From NCBI RefSeq assembly GCF_001940785.1, contig NZ_MSLS01000015.1, positions 64,557 through 114,398 of the forward strand: DNA of 49,842 nt, read 5' to 3'. Under the pieces are notes generated by a model. The model made no database searches. It was given only the letters and a program-made list of their open reading frames with translations, and had not been told where the DNA came from. Position 1 is the stretch's first letter. Each line of letters starts with the position of its first letter. Origin of the DNA: Bacillus sp. MRMR6 (GTDB lineage: Bacteria > Bacillota > Bacilli > Bacillales > Cytobacillaceae). Made by a program: the position numbers and the translations under genes. Positions 1 to 8,129 of the stretch are shown in pieces.

Positions 1-98
1 ATTTTATTAATTAGATATTTAGCCTGATAGCTGGTCAAGGCGGTAGTCTTATTACCTTCTATATCTAGGAAAATGGCCCATTAAGTTGTGTTCGATTA

Positions 99-125
99 AC
101 TTTAAATGTTCATTTGCATACAATA
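99..125 (+). promoter_or_regulatory. Sigma-K-like promoter of the first YjcZ gene
   Basis: An AC dinucleotide at 99-100 is followed after 16 bases by CATACAATA (117-125). This fits the CATAnnnTA -10 and AC -35 pattern known for mother-cell sigma-K promoters; the -10 also resembles sigma-E. It lies about 30 bases upstream of a YjcZ-type sporulation peptide, so late sporulation expression is a reasonable inference. Confidence 0.5.
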
Positions 126-155
126 CAGTATATCTTCTTAAAGGAGGTTTTATTT

Positions 156-263
156 ATGAGTGATGTTGCAGGTGTAGGTTACGGTGGAGGTTTTGCTTTA
201 ATCGTTGTATTATTTATCCTACTGATTATTGTAGGAGCCTCTTATATTGGATACGGATATTAA
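156..263 (+). CDS. YjcZ-family sporulation peptide (35 aa)
   Basis: A 35-residue peptide, too short for routine gene finders. It has a strong AAAGGAGG ribosome binding site 8-15 bases before the ATG. A short Gly-rich head (VGYGGGF) is followed by one hydrophobic segment rich in Ile, Val and Leu, then the tail SYIGYGY. This is the composition of the YjcZ family of small single-span membrane peptides made in sporulating Bacillus. The molecular role of the family is not known. It is paired with a paralogue 33 bases downstream. Confidence 0.85.
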   Translation: MSDVAGVGYGGGFALIVVLFILLIIVGASYIGYGY

Positions 264-296
264 AATCACAAAAACTGTGAAAGGGAGGGGATAAAC

Positions 297-437
297 ATGG
301 CATATGGAACTGGTTACGGATATGGTTATGGATGTGGATATGCACCACAAGTAGCTGGAGTGGGTTATAGAACCGGGTTTACTTTAATTGTTGTATTGTT
401 CATCCTGCTAATCATAGTAGGGGCAGCATGGTGTTAA
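297..437 (+). CDS. YjcZ-family sporulation peptide (46 aa)
   Basis: A second YjcZ-type peptide with an AGGGAGGGG ribosome binding site. The N-terminal third is a Gly-Tyr-rich stretch (GTGYGYGYG), followed by [12 protein letters not shown] and a hydrophobic segment almost identical to that of the preceding gene, ending GAAWC. The near-identical membrane segment shows tandem duplication. The two genes are probably co-transcribed from the sigma-K-like promoter and end at the hairpin terminator at 451-480. Function beyond family membership is unknown. Confidence 0.85.
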   Translation: MAYGTGYGYGYGCGYAPQVAGVGYRTGFTLIVVLFILLIIVGAAWC

Positions 438-450
438 TTTAAATGAGGAA

Positions 451-480
451 AGCAGACAGGAGAAGCCCTGTCTGCTTTTT
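451..480 (+). terminator. Terminator of the YjcZ gene pair
   Basis: Perfect 10-bp arms, AGCAGACAGG (451-460) and CCTGTCTGCT (467-476), with a 6-base loop, followed by a run of T. Confidence 0.9.
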
Positions 481-874
481 GCTTATCCAACCATTTTACG
501 GCATTCCCCTGTACACTGTCTGCAAATTTGAGCTCACTCCTGACAAAGTCAGCTTAAGGGAAAAAACGTGAACTTTTACATAAGTTTGTCAAAAGGAAAG
601 TGTTTGACACTCTTCTCGGAAATAGTGGAATGTTTTATGTTATGTACTCATGTTTGCACTAGCCATTGCGAATATTTATCTATTCTCATTGCCTATGAGT
701 CATAGAGTCTAATTTATAGTTACCTCAAAATTAGGTTGATTTAACATATTAAAAGCCTGTGTAGATTGTTATTCTGCACAGGCTTTTTAATATGTAAGGC
801 TAGTTTCGCAAGTAATTCTGAAAAGTTGGGAACAATAAACCGAAGTATGAAATGGATGAAAGAGAGGGGAAATA
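481..874. other. Intergenic region without a recognisable gene
   Basis: No credible coding sequence is seen in about 390 bases. The region holds a long hairpin at 743-796 with terminator features but no gene in front of it, and a TTGACA at 604-609 without a convincing -10. A short untranslated transcript ending at the hairpin is possible but unproven. Confidence 0.6.
743..797. terminator. Long bidirectional hairpin terminator without an upstream gene
   Basis: ACATATTAAAAGCCTGTG and its near-exact inverted copy (one extra T) surround a 15-base loop. Because T-runs lie on both sides of the GC core AGCCTGTG/CACAGGCT, it can terminate in either direction. No gene is seen directly before it on the plus strand. 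Confidence 0.7.
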
Positions 875-2197
875 ATGTTTAAAGATACCATGCAAATGGG
901 ACGACCCATGATTGTACTATTATTGGGTGTTTTACTCTCTCATTTAGGATCACTAATGGTCACTCCAATGCTTCCGATCATGTTAAAAATAGATGCGGGA
1001 TTAACACTTGTTCAGATTGGTGCAATACTTGCTGGTATGTCGATTTCCTTTCAGTTTGGGAGTATTGTTGGCGGCACATTAGCTGACCGAACCGGGAGAA
1101 GGTTTATCATAGGACTGGGTGCCTTAATCACAGCAGGTGGTCTAATTGGTTTTGGTGTGTTTAATCATTTTTACCTGCTGGTGGTGACAGCCATCATAAC
1201 TGGCATAGGGAATGGCTTATATGCACCCTCCACCAAGGCAGCAATTGCTGCCTTGGCATCGATGGGGAATCGAACAACCGCGTTTTCCATGCGTGGAATA
1301 GCTGCCAATATCGGGACAGCCTCCGCTGGCTTGATTGTATTTTTTCTGATTACAGGTTCTTCTAAAATCATCTTTTGGATTGCTGGATTCATCTATATTG
1401 CCCTTGCCCTTATCTCATGGACGTTACTCCCAAAAAAATGTGGAGATATTCCCTGTCCGCCTGTTCCTTCACAAGCCTATCGCCTTGCTTTTAAGAATAA
1501 GCCCTTCATCGTCTTTGGTGTGGTTAGTATTTTTATCTGGGTATTATACGCCCAGTTAGCTTTAGTCCTGCCGTTAAGAGCGATTGAAATTTTACCAGAT
1601 CCGAAAAACGTCGCATTAATCTGGACGATTAATAGCTTTATTGTCATTAGTTTACAAGGGATGATAACCAAACGCATAATCAATAAGATTCATCCTCTGA
1701 ACTCCTTGGCATTTGGTATATTAATTGTCGGTATTGGTATTGGTTCCTTATATTTTTCTAGTTCATTTTTTCATTTTGTCATAAGTGGAGCTATATTCGT
1801 AATGGGAGAAATGCTGTTACTGCCAACGATTGATAGTACGATTTCGCAATTATCTACAGCAGAAATGATTGGACTCTTTTTTGCCCTTGCAAATGTGATC
1901 TCTGGACTGGGAGAGGCAGGTGGTAAATTTGCAGGCAGTAAGCTATATGAAATGGGAAATGACATTGAGCTCTTGCCGTGGATTATATATGTCATCATGG
2001 GCGTGATTCTCTTCTTTGTTGTACGAATGCTGAAAAGGTGGAAACCGCTTGCTACTTCCTTGGAAACGGCCGCTAAAAAAGAAGATAAGCCCAAGGAAGG
2101 ACCAAAAGTTCCACTTGGTCCAACCGAACATCAATCACATCCATTCAATGAATGGGTACCAGAGGTAATAGGAAGAAAAAGAACACGCACAGAGTAA
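875..2197 (+). CDS. MFS family transporter
   Basis: A 440-residue protein of the major facilitator superfamily, acting in the cytoplasmic membrane, probably as a drug or small-molecule exporter; the substrate cannot be told from sequence. About twelve hydrophobic segments are visible. The diagnostic loop 2-3 motif GGTLADRTGRR is at residues 67-76. The C-terminal 50 residues are hydrophilic and charged (KKEDKPKEGPK), longer than in many relatives. The ATG at 875 has an AGAGGGG ribosome binding site. It is a single-gene unit closed by a terminator at 2197-2226, and lies upstream of, but is not co-transcribed with, the cad operon. Confidence 0.9.
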   Translation: MFKDTMQMGRPMIVLLLGVLLSHLGSLMVTPMLPIMLKIDAGLTLVQIGAILAGMSISFQFGSIVGGTLADRTGRRFIIGLGALITAGGLIGFGVFNHFYLLVVTAIITGIGNGLYAPSTKAAIAALASMGNRTTAFSMRGIAANIGTASAGLIVFFLITGSSKIIFWIAGFIYIALALISWTLLPKKCGDIPCPPVPSQAYRLAFKNKPFIVFGVVSIFIWVLYAQLALVLPLRAIEILPDPKNVALIWTINSFIVISLQGMITKRIINKIHPLNSLAFGILIVGIGIGSLYFSSSFFHFVISGAIFVMGEMLLLPTIDSTISQLSTAEMIGLFFALANVISGLGEAGGKFAGSKLYEMGNDIELLPWIIYVIMGVILFFVVRMLKRWKPLATSLETAAKKEDKPKEGPKVPLGPTEHQSHPFNEWVPEVIGRKRTRTE

Positions 2198-2226
2198 AAG
2201 AGGACCATCAGGATCCTCTTTTTTCA
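2197..2226 (+). terminator. Terminator after the MFS gene
   Basis: AAGAGGA (2198-2204) pairs with TCCTCTT (2214-2220), followed by a T-run. Confidence 0.8.
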
Positions 2227-2254
2227 CTTTTATAAAAAATATTTATTTAGAAGA

Positions 2255-2306
2255 TTGACATTCAAACGCCCATTTGAATATCATATAATCAAACGAACAT
2301 TTGAAT
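2255..2306 (+). promoter_or_regulatory. cad operon promoter with two CadC-type operators
   Basis: TTGACA (2255-2260) and TATCAT (2279-2284) with 18-bp spacing form a sigma-A promoter; TATAAT at 2284-2289 with TTCAAA at 2261 is an alternative. Two inverted repeats overlap it: ATTCAAA-n6-TTTGAAT at 2260-2279 and TCAAA-n6-TTTGA inside 2287-2306. Each is the TCAAAn6TTTGA type bound by CadC/SmtB-family repressors. Repression relieved by Cd, Pb or Zn is expected. Confidence 0.85.
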
Positions 2307-2323
2307 GTTAAGGAAGTGAAATA

Positions 2324-2692
2324 ATGAAGGAACGTGATGTTTGCGAAATTACCTGTGTGGATCAAGATAAAACAACCCGTGTTCAGCCCTTAGTTGAAAA
2401 GGGAAATATAGTTGAAGTAACCAAGATCTTTAAAGCATTATCTGATGAAACACGAATGAAAATTGCCTATGCACTAACACTTGAAGATGAGCTTTGTGTT
2501 TGCGATGTCGCCAATATCGTCGGGGCAACTACCGCTACGGCTTCACATCATTTACGCCATTTAAAAAGCTTAGGTCTAGCAAAATATCGGAAAGAGGGGA
2601 AGCTAGCTTACTATTCCCTTGATGATAACCATGTAAAGCAATTAATTCACATTGCTTTCGAACACCAAGAGGAGGTGGCTGGCCGTGAGTGA
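2324..2692 (+). CDS. cadC: CadC-type ArsR-family metal-responsive repressor
   Basis: A 122-residue winged-helix repressor that releases DNA when it binds Cd(II), Pb(II) or Zn(II). All four thiolate ligands known from Staphylococcus CadC occur at the same numbering: C7, C11, and C58/C60 in ELCVCD. The alpha-5 zinc site residues D101, H103, H114 and E117 are also present. The recognition helix region is ATTATASHHLRHLKSLG. It is the first gene of the cad operon and its TGA stop overlaps the start of cadA by 8 bases, so the two are translationally coupled. It presumably represses its own operon through the operators at 2260-2306. Confidence 0.95.
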   Translation: MKERDVCEITCVDQDKTTRVQPLVEKGNIVEVTKIFKALSDETRMKIAYALTLEDELCVCDVANIVGATTATASHHLRHLKSLGLAKYRKEGKLAYYSLDDNHVKQLIHIAFEHQEEVAGRE

Positions 2693-4769
2693 AGCTGCTG
2701 AAAAACAGGTTTATCGTATCCAAGGCTTTTCCTGAAGTAGCTGTGCCGCAAAGTTCGAAAAGAACGTACAACACCTGGATGGTGTTGTTGACGCAAAGGT
2801 TAATTTTGGTGCTGCTAAACTAACAGTCTATGGAAAAGCATCCCTTGATGAATTACATGAAGCAGGGGCATTTGATAAGATTACTCTTACACCCGAAAAA
2901 GAAAAATTTCAGCCTGCAGTAAAAGAACCAGTTTGGAAGCAGTATGGGGGACTCGTACTTTCTTTGTTGTTACTACTAGCAGGATATATCTTTTCTGAAA
3001 ATATGCTATTCGCCGCTTCTATTATAGTCGGGGGATATCCGCTTTTTAAAACAGGCTTAAAAAATTTAGTTCGGCTTGATTTTGATATGAAAACATTGAT
3101 GACCATTGCGATTATCGGTGCAGCAATTATTGGTGAATGGGGCGAGGGTGCCGTTGTTGTTATTCTGTTTGCCATTAGTGAAGTGCTAGAGAGATATTCA
3201 ATGGATAAAGCCCGGGCTTCGATTCGTTCCTTGATGGAATTAGCTCCTGCCGAAGCGCTTGTCATTCGAAATGGAAAAGAGCTGCTTTTAAAAGCAGAGG
3301 ATATTGAAGTTGGCGACAAAATGATCGTCAAACCGGGGCAAAGAATTGCCATGGATGGGGTTATTGTTGAGGGGTACAGTAGTATCAATCAGGCTGCGAT
3401 CACGGGTGAATCTGTACCTGTTGAAAAAGCTGTTGCTGATGAGGTATTCGCTGGGACATTAAATGAAGAGGGATATTTAAAAGTAAGGGTTACAAAGCTT
3501 TCTGATGATACGACGATCGCCAAGATCATTCACTTGGTCGAAGAGGCTCAAGGGGAAAGAGCCCCTTCGCAACGATTTGTTGATAAGTTTGCGAAGTACT
3601 ATACACCGTTAATTATTGCGATTGCTGCGTTGGTAGCTGTCGTTCCACCATTCTTCTTCGGTGCCGACTGGAGTCAGTGGATTTACCAAGGTCTTGCTGT
3701 ATTAGTGGTTGGCTGTCCATGTGCACTTGTCATCTCTACACCTGTTTCCATCGTAACCGCAATTGGAAATAGCGCAAGAAACGGGGTCTTAATAAAGGGC
3801 GGAAGCTTCTTAGAGGAAGCCGGAGCACTGAAAGCAATCGCCTTTGATAAAACAGGGACATTAACAAAAGGAGTCCCGACTGTCACGGATTTTGTGAACG
3901 TAAGTAAAACAGCTCATGACAATGAACTGCTGGCGATGATTGCGGCTCTTGAAAGTAAATCGCAGCACCCTCTTGCCGCAGCGATTATAAAAAAAGCTAA
4001 GGGCTATCAAGAAATTGTTGTGGATGAATTTACGTCAATGATGGGTAAGGGCATTAAAGGCAAGATAAATGGAATTGAATACAAAGTTGGAAATGATAAG
4101 TTATTTACAATCATACCTGTCACCATACAGGAGCAAATTTCTTTACTGCAAAAACAAGGAAAGACCGTGATGATTGCCGGTGCAGAAGAAGAGATCATTG
4201 CCTTAATTGCAGTAGCGGATGAGGTCCGTGCGAGTAGCAAAAATGTCATTAAACGCCTCCACGAGCTTGGCATCAAACAAACCATTCTCCTAACAGGTGA
4301 TAACCAGGCAACGGCTGCAGCAATTGGCCAACAAACAGGTGTATCAAATTTTGAAGCTGAACTATTGCCCCAGGATAAACTAGACTTTATCAAGAAACTA
4401 AAGGCTGAACATGGCAGAGTAGCTATGGTTGGTGATGGTGTTAACGATGCCCCAGCCCTTGCAGCAGCAACAGTCGGGATTGCAATGGGGGGAGCGGGCA
4501 CGGATACGGCACTTGAAACAGCGGATATTGCGTTAATGAACGATGACTTAACCAAACTTCCATTCACGATCCAATTAAGTCGTAAAACCCTACAAATCAT
4601 TAAACAAAATATTGCTTTATCAATTGGGGTAAAGCTATTCGCACTCCTTCTGGTCGTACCAGGCTGGCTTACTCTATGGATCGCCATTTTTGCGGATATG
4701 GGTGTAACATTGCTGGTCACATTAAATGCGTTGAGACTATTGAGAGTGAAGGATGAAAATGAACAATAA
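2685..4769 (+). CDS. cadA: CadA-type Cd/Zn/Pb P1B-ATPase with in-frame UGA at the first Cys of the CxxC metal site (candidate selenoprotein or broken gene)
   Basis: The heavy-metal exporter of the cad operon, 694 codons counting the UGA. The GTG start at 2685 has a strong GAGGAGG site 9 bases before it and overlaps cadC. Residues 9-16 (VYRIQGFS) are followed by UGA at codon 17 (2733-2735), then [11 protein letters not shown]. In known CadA proteins this position is the first Cys of GFTCxxC. After the UGA the frame runs unbroken to the end. It carries TGES (240-243), the CPC membrane metal site (344-346), DKTGT (388-392), HP (428-429) and GDGVND (583-588). No ATG, GTG or TTG follows the UGA in frame until a TTG at 2964 inside the first membrane helix, which lacks a ribosome binding site. 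Readthrough as Sec or Cys is one explanation; a recent nonsense mutation is the other. Confidence 0.9.
2753..2765 (+). other. Small hairpin downstream of the cadA UGA (weak SECIS candidate)
   Basis: GTTC (2753-2756) and GAAC (2762-2765) can pair around the loop GAAAA. The loop starts 21 bases after the UGA and begins with G, as described for minimal bacterial SECIS elements. The stem is only 4 bp, with poor outward extension (GTG 2743-2745 with CAC 2772-2774). The bases also encode the conserved residues KFEKN, so chance pairing is plausible. Confidence 0.25.
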
Positions 4770-5367
4770 ATGGAACCGTTTGATTTACCGTTTATGGTCG
4801 CCTGTTTACGATACTTTTTTTAACAAAGGTCCGTTCTTACGAGCGAGAAAAGAGGTATTCAAATCCCTTCCTTTTCAAAAGGATGATAAGATCTTGTTCG
4901 TTGGTGTGGGTACAGGTGCAGACATTGAACTCATGCCAGAACAGCTTTTGAATATCATAGCCATTGATTACTCGGCTGAAATGCTAGAGCGGGCAAAAGA
5001 GAAGTTCCCATCCTCCCCGATTAGCTTTCAACAGATGGATGCACAAAATTTACAGTACCCAGACTCATCCTTCGATTATGTCATGGCCAGCTTAATTCTA
5101 TCGGTTGTACCGGACAGTGAGAAGGTCTTTGCAGAAATGATTCGCGTTTTAAGACCCGGCGGTCAAATCGTCATCTTTGATAAGTTTTCTAAAAAGCCAT
5201 CATTACTAATAAAAACAATACGGCCGGTTATCCGGATTCTTGGCACGGATATCGGACTTTCTTTTGAAAATACTATAAAAAAACAGCTTACTGAACTTGA
5301 GATTGTTGAGAATCAGGATGTGTTGTTTCGAGGAATGTATCGGAAAATACTGATTAGAAAAAACTAA
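4753..5367 (+). CDS. Class I SAM-dependent methyltransferase of the cad operon
   Basis: A 204-residue Rossmann-fold methyltransferase. The SAM-binding motif I is [14 protein letters not shown] near residues 47-60, the acidic end of strand beta-2 is [10 protein letters not shown], and motif IV lies around [12 protein letters not shown]. It is closest in style to UbiE/PmtA-like enzymes; the substrate is not evident. The start overlaps the end of cadA by 17 bases, so expression with the metal pump is likely. Two ATGs (4753 and 4759) are possible. A link to metal resistance is inferred only from position. Confidence 0.85.
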   Translation: MKMNNKWNRLIYRLWSPVYDTFFNKGPFLRARKEVFKSLPFQKDDKILFVGVGTGADIELMPEQLLNIIAIDYSAEMLERAKEKFPSSPISFQQMDAQNLQYPDSSFDYVMASLILSVVPDSEKVFAEMIRVLRPGGQIVIFDKFSKKPSLLIKTIRPVIRILGTDIGLSFENTIKKQLTELEIVENQDVLFRGMYRKILIRKN

Positions 5368-5398
5368 AAATAGACCAACATTGTTGGGGGAGGATTTT

Positions 5399-6337
5399 AT
5401 GGGACATCACCATCATCATGGACACTCCCACGGCCATTCACATGGTCATGGACATGGTCATTCACATACAAGTAATAAAAAAGCGTTGTTTATATCTTTT
5501 ATCTTAATTGCTACATTTATGATTGTAGAAGTGATAGGCGGGATACTAACAAACAGCTTGGCTCTGTTGTCTGATGCAGGGCATATGTTGAGTGATGCGG
5601 CAGCACTAGGATTAAGTTTTTTCGCCATCAAGCTTGGTGAGAGACAAGTTTCACAAGAAAAAACATACGGATACAAGCGATTTGAGATCATCGCCGCGGC
5701 TTTAAACGGACTTACGCTGATCTTAATTTCCTTATATATCTTTTATGAAGCCTTTCAGCGTTTCTTTGCACCGCCAGAGGTACAGAGTACAGGAATGCTG
5801 GTGATCGCAATCACAGGATTAGTGGTGAACATCATCGCGGCCTGGATTTTAATGAGTGGTGATAAAGACAATCTCAATGTTCGCAGTGCATTTTTACATG
5901 TGCTTGGTGATATGCTCGGCTCGGTCGGCGCGATTGTAGCAGCACTGCTGATCATGTTCTTTGGCTGGACACTAGCAGACCCAATTGCAAGTGTGATTGT
6001 TGCGGTTTTAATCATTATCAGTGGTTTTCGCGTAACAAAAGAGTCTTTCCATATCTTGATGGAGGGTGCACCTACACAAATGGATATGGAGCAGGTTAAG
6101 GTAGCTTTAAGTGGAATTCCATCCGTAAAGGAAGTCCATGACTTGCATATTTGGACGATTACTTCCGGTTATCCTGTTTTAAGCTGTCATCTTACCATTA
6201 CGGACGAAGCGGACCATGATGAGATCCTCCATCAATCACAAAAGATTTTACACGATGATTTCCATATTGAGCATAGCACCATCCAAGTTGAAAAAGCAGC
6301 AAACGGCTGCCCGAGTCCGCATGGAACGTGTAATTAG
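5399..6337 (+). CDS. czcD: CDF family zinc/cadmium efflux protein (CzcD/ZitB type)
   Basis: A 312-residue cation diffusion facilitator that exports Zn(II) or Cd(II) in exchange for protons. The ATG at 5399 follows a GGGGGAGG ribosome binding site. The N-terminus is a His-rich metal-binding tail (residues 3-23, HGHSHG repeats). Six membrane segments follow. The transport site is visible as SDAGHMLSD in helix 2 and HVLGDMLGS in helix 5. The C-terminal cytosolic domain (from about residue 200) has VKEVHDLHIW, typical of the family. It is the last gene of the cad operon, 31 bases after the methyltransferase. Confidence 0.95.
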   Translation: MGHHHHHGHSHGHSHGHGHGHSHTSNKKALFISFILIATFMIVEVIGGILTNSLALLSDAGHMLSDAAALGLSFFAIKLGERQVSQEKTYGYKRFEIIAAALNGLTLILISLYIFYEAFQRFFAPPEVQSTGMLVIAITGLVVNIIAAWILMSGDKDNLNVRSAFLHVLGDMLGSVGAIVAALLIMFFGWTLADPIASVIVAVLIIISGFRVTKESFHILMEGAPTQMDMEQVKVALSGIPSVKEVHDLHIWTITSGYPVLSCHLTITDEADHDEILHQSQKILHDDFHIEHSTIQVEKAANGCPSPHGTCN

Positions 6338-6357
6338 TGAATACGTAAATTCTTAGC

Positions 6358-6395
6358 GAGAGCCTTTTTAAATGAAAGGGCTTTTAATTTTTTTT
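6358..6395 (+). terminator. Terminator of the cad operon
   Basis: AGCCTTT (6361-6367) can pair with AAAGGGCT (one bulged G) around a short loop, followed by a T-rich tail. Confidence 0.7.
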
Positions 6396-6405
6396 GATTT
6401 TCTAG

Positions 6406-6465
6406 TTGACTAGTTTTATAAAGAGATGCTAAGATACACTTTGTAAATCGTAATTATTTCGCTTT
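6406..6465 (+). promoter_or_regulatory. Promoter of the metal ABC importer operon with first Zur box
   Basis: TTGACT (6406-6411), an 18-base spacer and TAAGAT (6430-6435) suggest a sigma-A promoter. A 21-bp Zur-box-like palindrome at 6445-6465 (AAATCGTAA-n3-TTTCGCTTT, two mismatches from symmetry) covers the expected start of transcription. The B. subtilis Zur consensus is AAATCGTAATnATTACGATTT, so repression in zinc-replete cells is inferred. Confidence 0.75.
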
Positions 6466-6567
6466 GTAAATATAATAAGAGAGAGCATTACATAAGGGAG
6501 AGAAGGATCTAATTGCACCAACCGATATTAATAGTTTAGTAATGAGTAGAAAATTTTTTTAACATCT

Positions 6568-6588
6568 AAATCGTAACGATTTCAATTT
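6568..6588 (+). promoter_or_regulatory. Second Zur box before the metal ABC importer
   Basis: AAATCGTAA-n3-TTTCAATTT lies just before the ribosome binding site of the lipoprotein gene. The left half-site is perfect and the right half has two mismatches. It is the second of two boxes for this operon. Confidence 0.75.
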
Positions 6589-6605
6589 ATGGGGGTATTA
6601 CTAGT

Positions 6606-8129
6606 ATGAAAAAAGTGTTCATATTAATCTGTTTCATTTTATTATTGATAGCAGGATGTTCATCACAGGGAACTGATGTCTCAGAGGAAATGAAAAAAAG
6701 TAAGGAAATCACATTTCTCTCTAATTTCCCTAGTGAAACACTTGATCCACACCTAAACTACACGGCAGTTAGGGCAGGAATAACAGAAACGCTAGTAAAA
6801 GTTAATCAGGACCAGGAGCTTGAGCCGTGGCTTTCCGAAAGCTGGGACACAAGTGACGGGGGGAAAACCTGGATTTTTAAAATTAGAGAAAACATCACAT
6901 TTCAGAATGGAAATCATGTTGATGCTGAAGCCGTTAAAGCTTCTTTAGAACGCATCATACAAGTAAGTGAAGCCATGAAAAATGCATTAAAAATTGAGGC
7001 CATGGAAGCAGACGGACAACATTTAACCATCACAACCGAACAGCCCTTACCCCATTTTCCTTCGGAGCTTGTCCATCCGAACAGTGCGATCGTAGATGTC
7101 AGTGCAGGAGGCATTGAGCAGCAGCCAATTGGAACGGGGCCATTTAAAGTCGTTTCCTTTGATCCAAACAGCAAGTTGGAGCTTGAGAAGTATAGCAGCT
7201 ACTGGGATGGTGAGGTTAAACTTGACCGTGCCACGATGATCTTTAATGAGGATGCGAATGCACGGACAACGGCACTGCAATCAGGAGATGCCGACATCGT
7301 GTACCGTCCGGCGATTGAAAGTATTGAAACTCTTAAAAATGACAAGTCAATCAAGATGGATGTCGTTTCAAGTCTCCGGACACATCTGCTCATGTATAAC
7401 TCCGGAAAAGACGTATTTAAAGACCCTGCATTAAGAAAAGCTTTTGATGTCCTGATTGACCGTGAAGTAATTGCAGCTGACATCATGGCAGGCCAAGCAA
7501 CAGCAGCAGAGGGACCTTTCCATGCTGAATCGCCATTCTCGCCGGTTTATACCGAAAAAGAATTCAGCCTTGATCAGGCAAGAAAATATTTAGCAGAAGC
7601 AGGCTATGAGATAAAAGACGGAAAGGCCGTAAAAGATGGAAAACCCCTTACGCTTAAACTTATGACCTATTCTTATCGTCCGGAGTTGCCGTTAATTTCT
7701 CAACTGCTGCAATTCAATGCAAAAGAACTTGGAATTACACTTGAAATTCAACAGGTTGAAAATATTGATGAGTATTTAGCAGAAAAATCGGACTGGGATA
7801 TGGCGACATACAGCTTAATAACAGCACCAAGAGGCGATGCGAGCTACTTCTTAAACTCCGCGTATATGGCAGGGGGAGCGATTAACCCTGGACAAATTAG
7901 AAATGATCAGGTTACAGAGCTTATTAAAGAGTTAAACCAAACGTTTGATCATGATCAACGGAATGAGCTTTCAAAACAAGCCATCCAAATCATTGATGAA
8001 CAGATTCTTCATTCCTTTATTGTCCATCCAAACAACTTTGTTGCTTACAAAGATTATGTTCTTAATTGGGAGACAAGTAAGAGTGAATATTACACCCTGA
8101 CGAAAGATATCGATGTGAGAATTAAATGA
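6606..8129 (+). CDS. Metal or metallophore ABC importer, substrate-binding lipoprotein (NikA/CntA type)
   Basis: A 507-residue family 5 (peptide/nickel type) solute-binding lipoprotein. The signal peptide ends in the lipobox LIAGC with lipidated Cys18. The mature protein begins like NikA/CntA proteins (FLSNFPSETLDPHLNY). The family includes nickel-binding NikA and opine-metallophore-binding CntA; the Zur boxes upstream argue for a zinc-related ligand, perhaps a zinc-metallophore complex, rather than nickel for urease. The ATG at 6606 is preceded by GGGGG. It is the first gene of a six-gene operon and overlaps the next gene by 4 bases. Confidence 0.88.
   Translation: MKKVFILICFILLLIAGCSSQGTDVSEEMKKSKEITFLSNFPSETLDPHLNYTAVRAGITETLVKVNQDQELEPWLSESWDTSDGGKTWIFKIRENITFQNGNHVDAEAVKASLERIIQVSEAMKNALKIEAMEADGQHLTITTEQPLPHFPSELVHPNSAIVDVSAGGIEQQPIGTGPFKVVSFDPNSKLELEKYSSYWDGEVKLDRATMIFNEDANARTTALQSGDADIVYRPAIESIETLKNDKSIKMDVVSSLRTHLLMYNSGKDVFKDPALRKAFDVLIDREVIAADIMAGQATAAEGPFHAESPFSPVYTEKEFSLDQARKYLAEAGYEIKDGKAVKDGKPLTLKLMTYSYRPELPLISQLLQFNAKELGITLEIQQVENIDEYLAEKSDWDMATYSLITAPRGDASYFLNSAYMAGGAINPGQIRNDQVTELIKELNQTFDHDQRNELSKQAIQIIDEQILHSFIVHPNNFVAYKDYVLNWETSKSEYYTLTKDIDVRIK

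Noticed and set aside
2909..3388. Long minus-strand open frame opposite cadA (also 4007-4720)
   Set aside because: Antisense shadow of a conserved P-type ATPase with no start signal or family resemblance.
2964..4769. cadA as a 601-residue gene starting at the TTG at 2964
   Set aside because: No ribosome binding site, the start falls inside the first membrane helix, and the upstream sequence 2685-2963 is clearly CadA coding sequence in the same frame.
2324..4769. An alternative genetic code (UGA as Trp) to explain the cadA UGA
   Set aside because: UGA is the natural stop of cadC, the NikA-type gene, hisA and others in this window, and the position needs Cys, not Trp.
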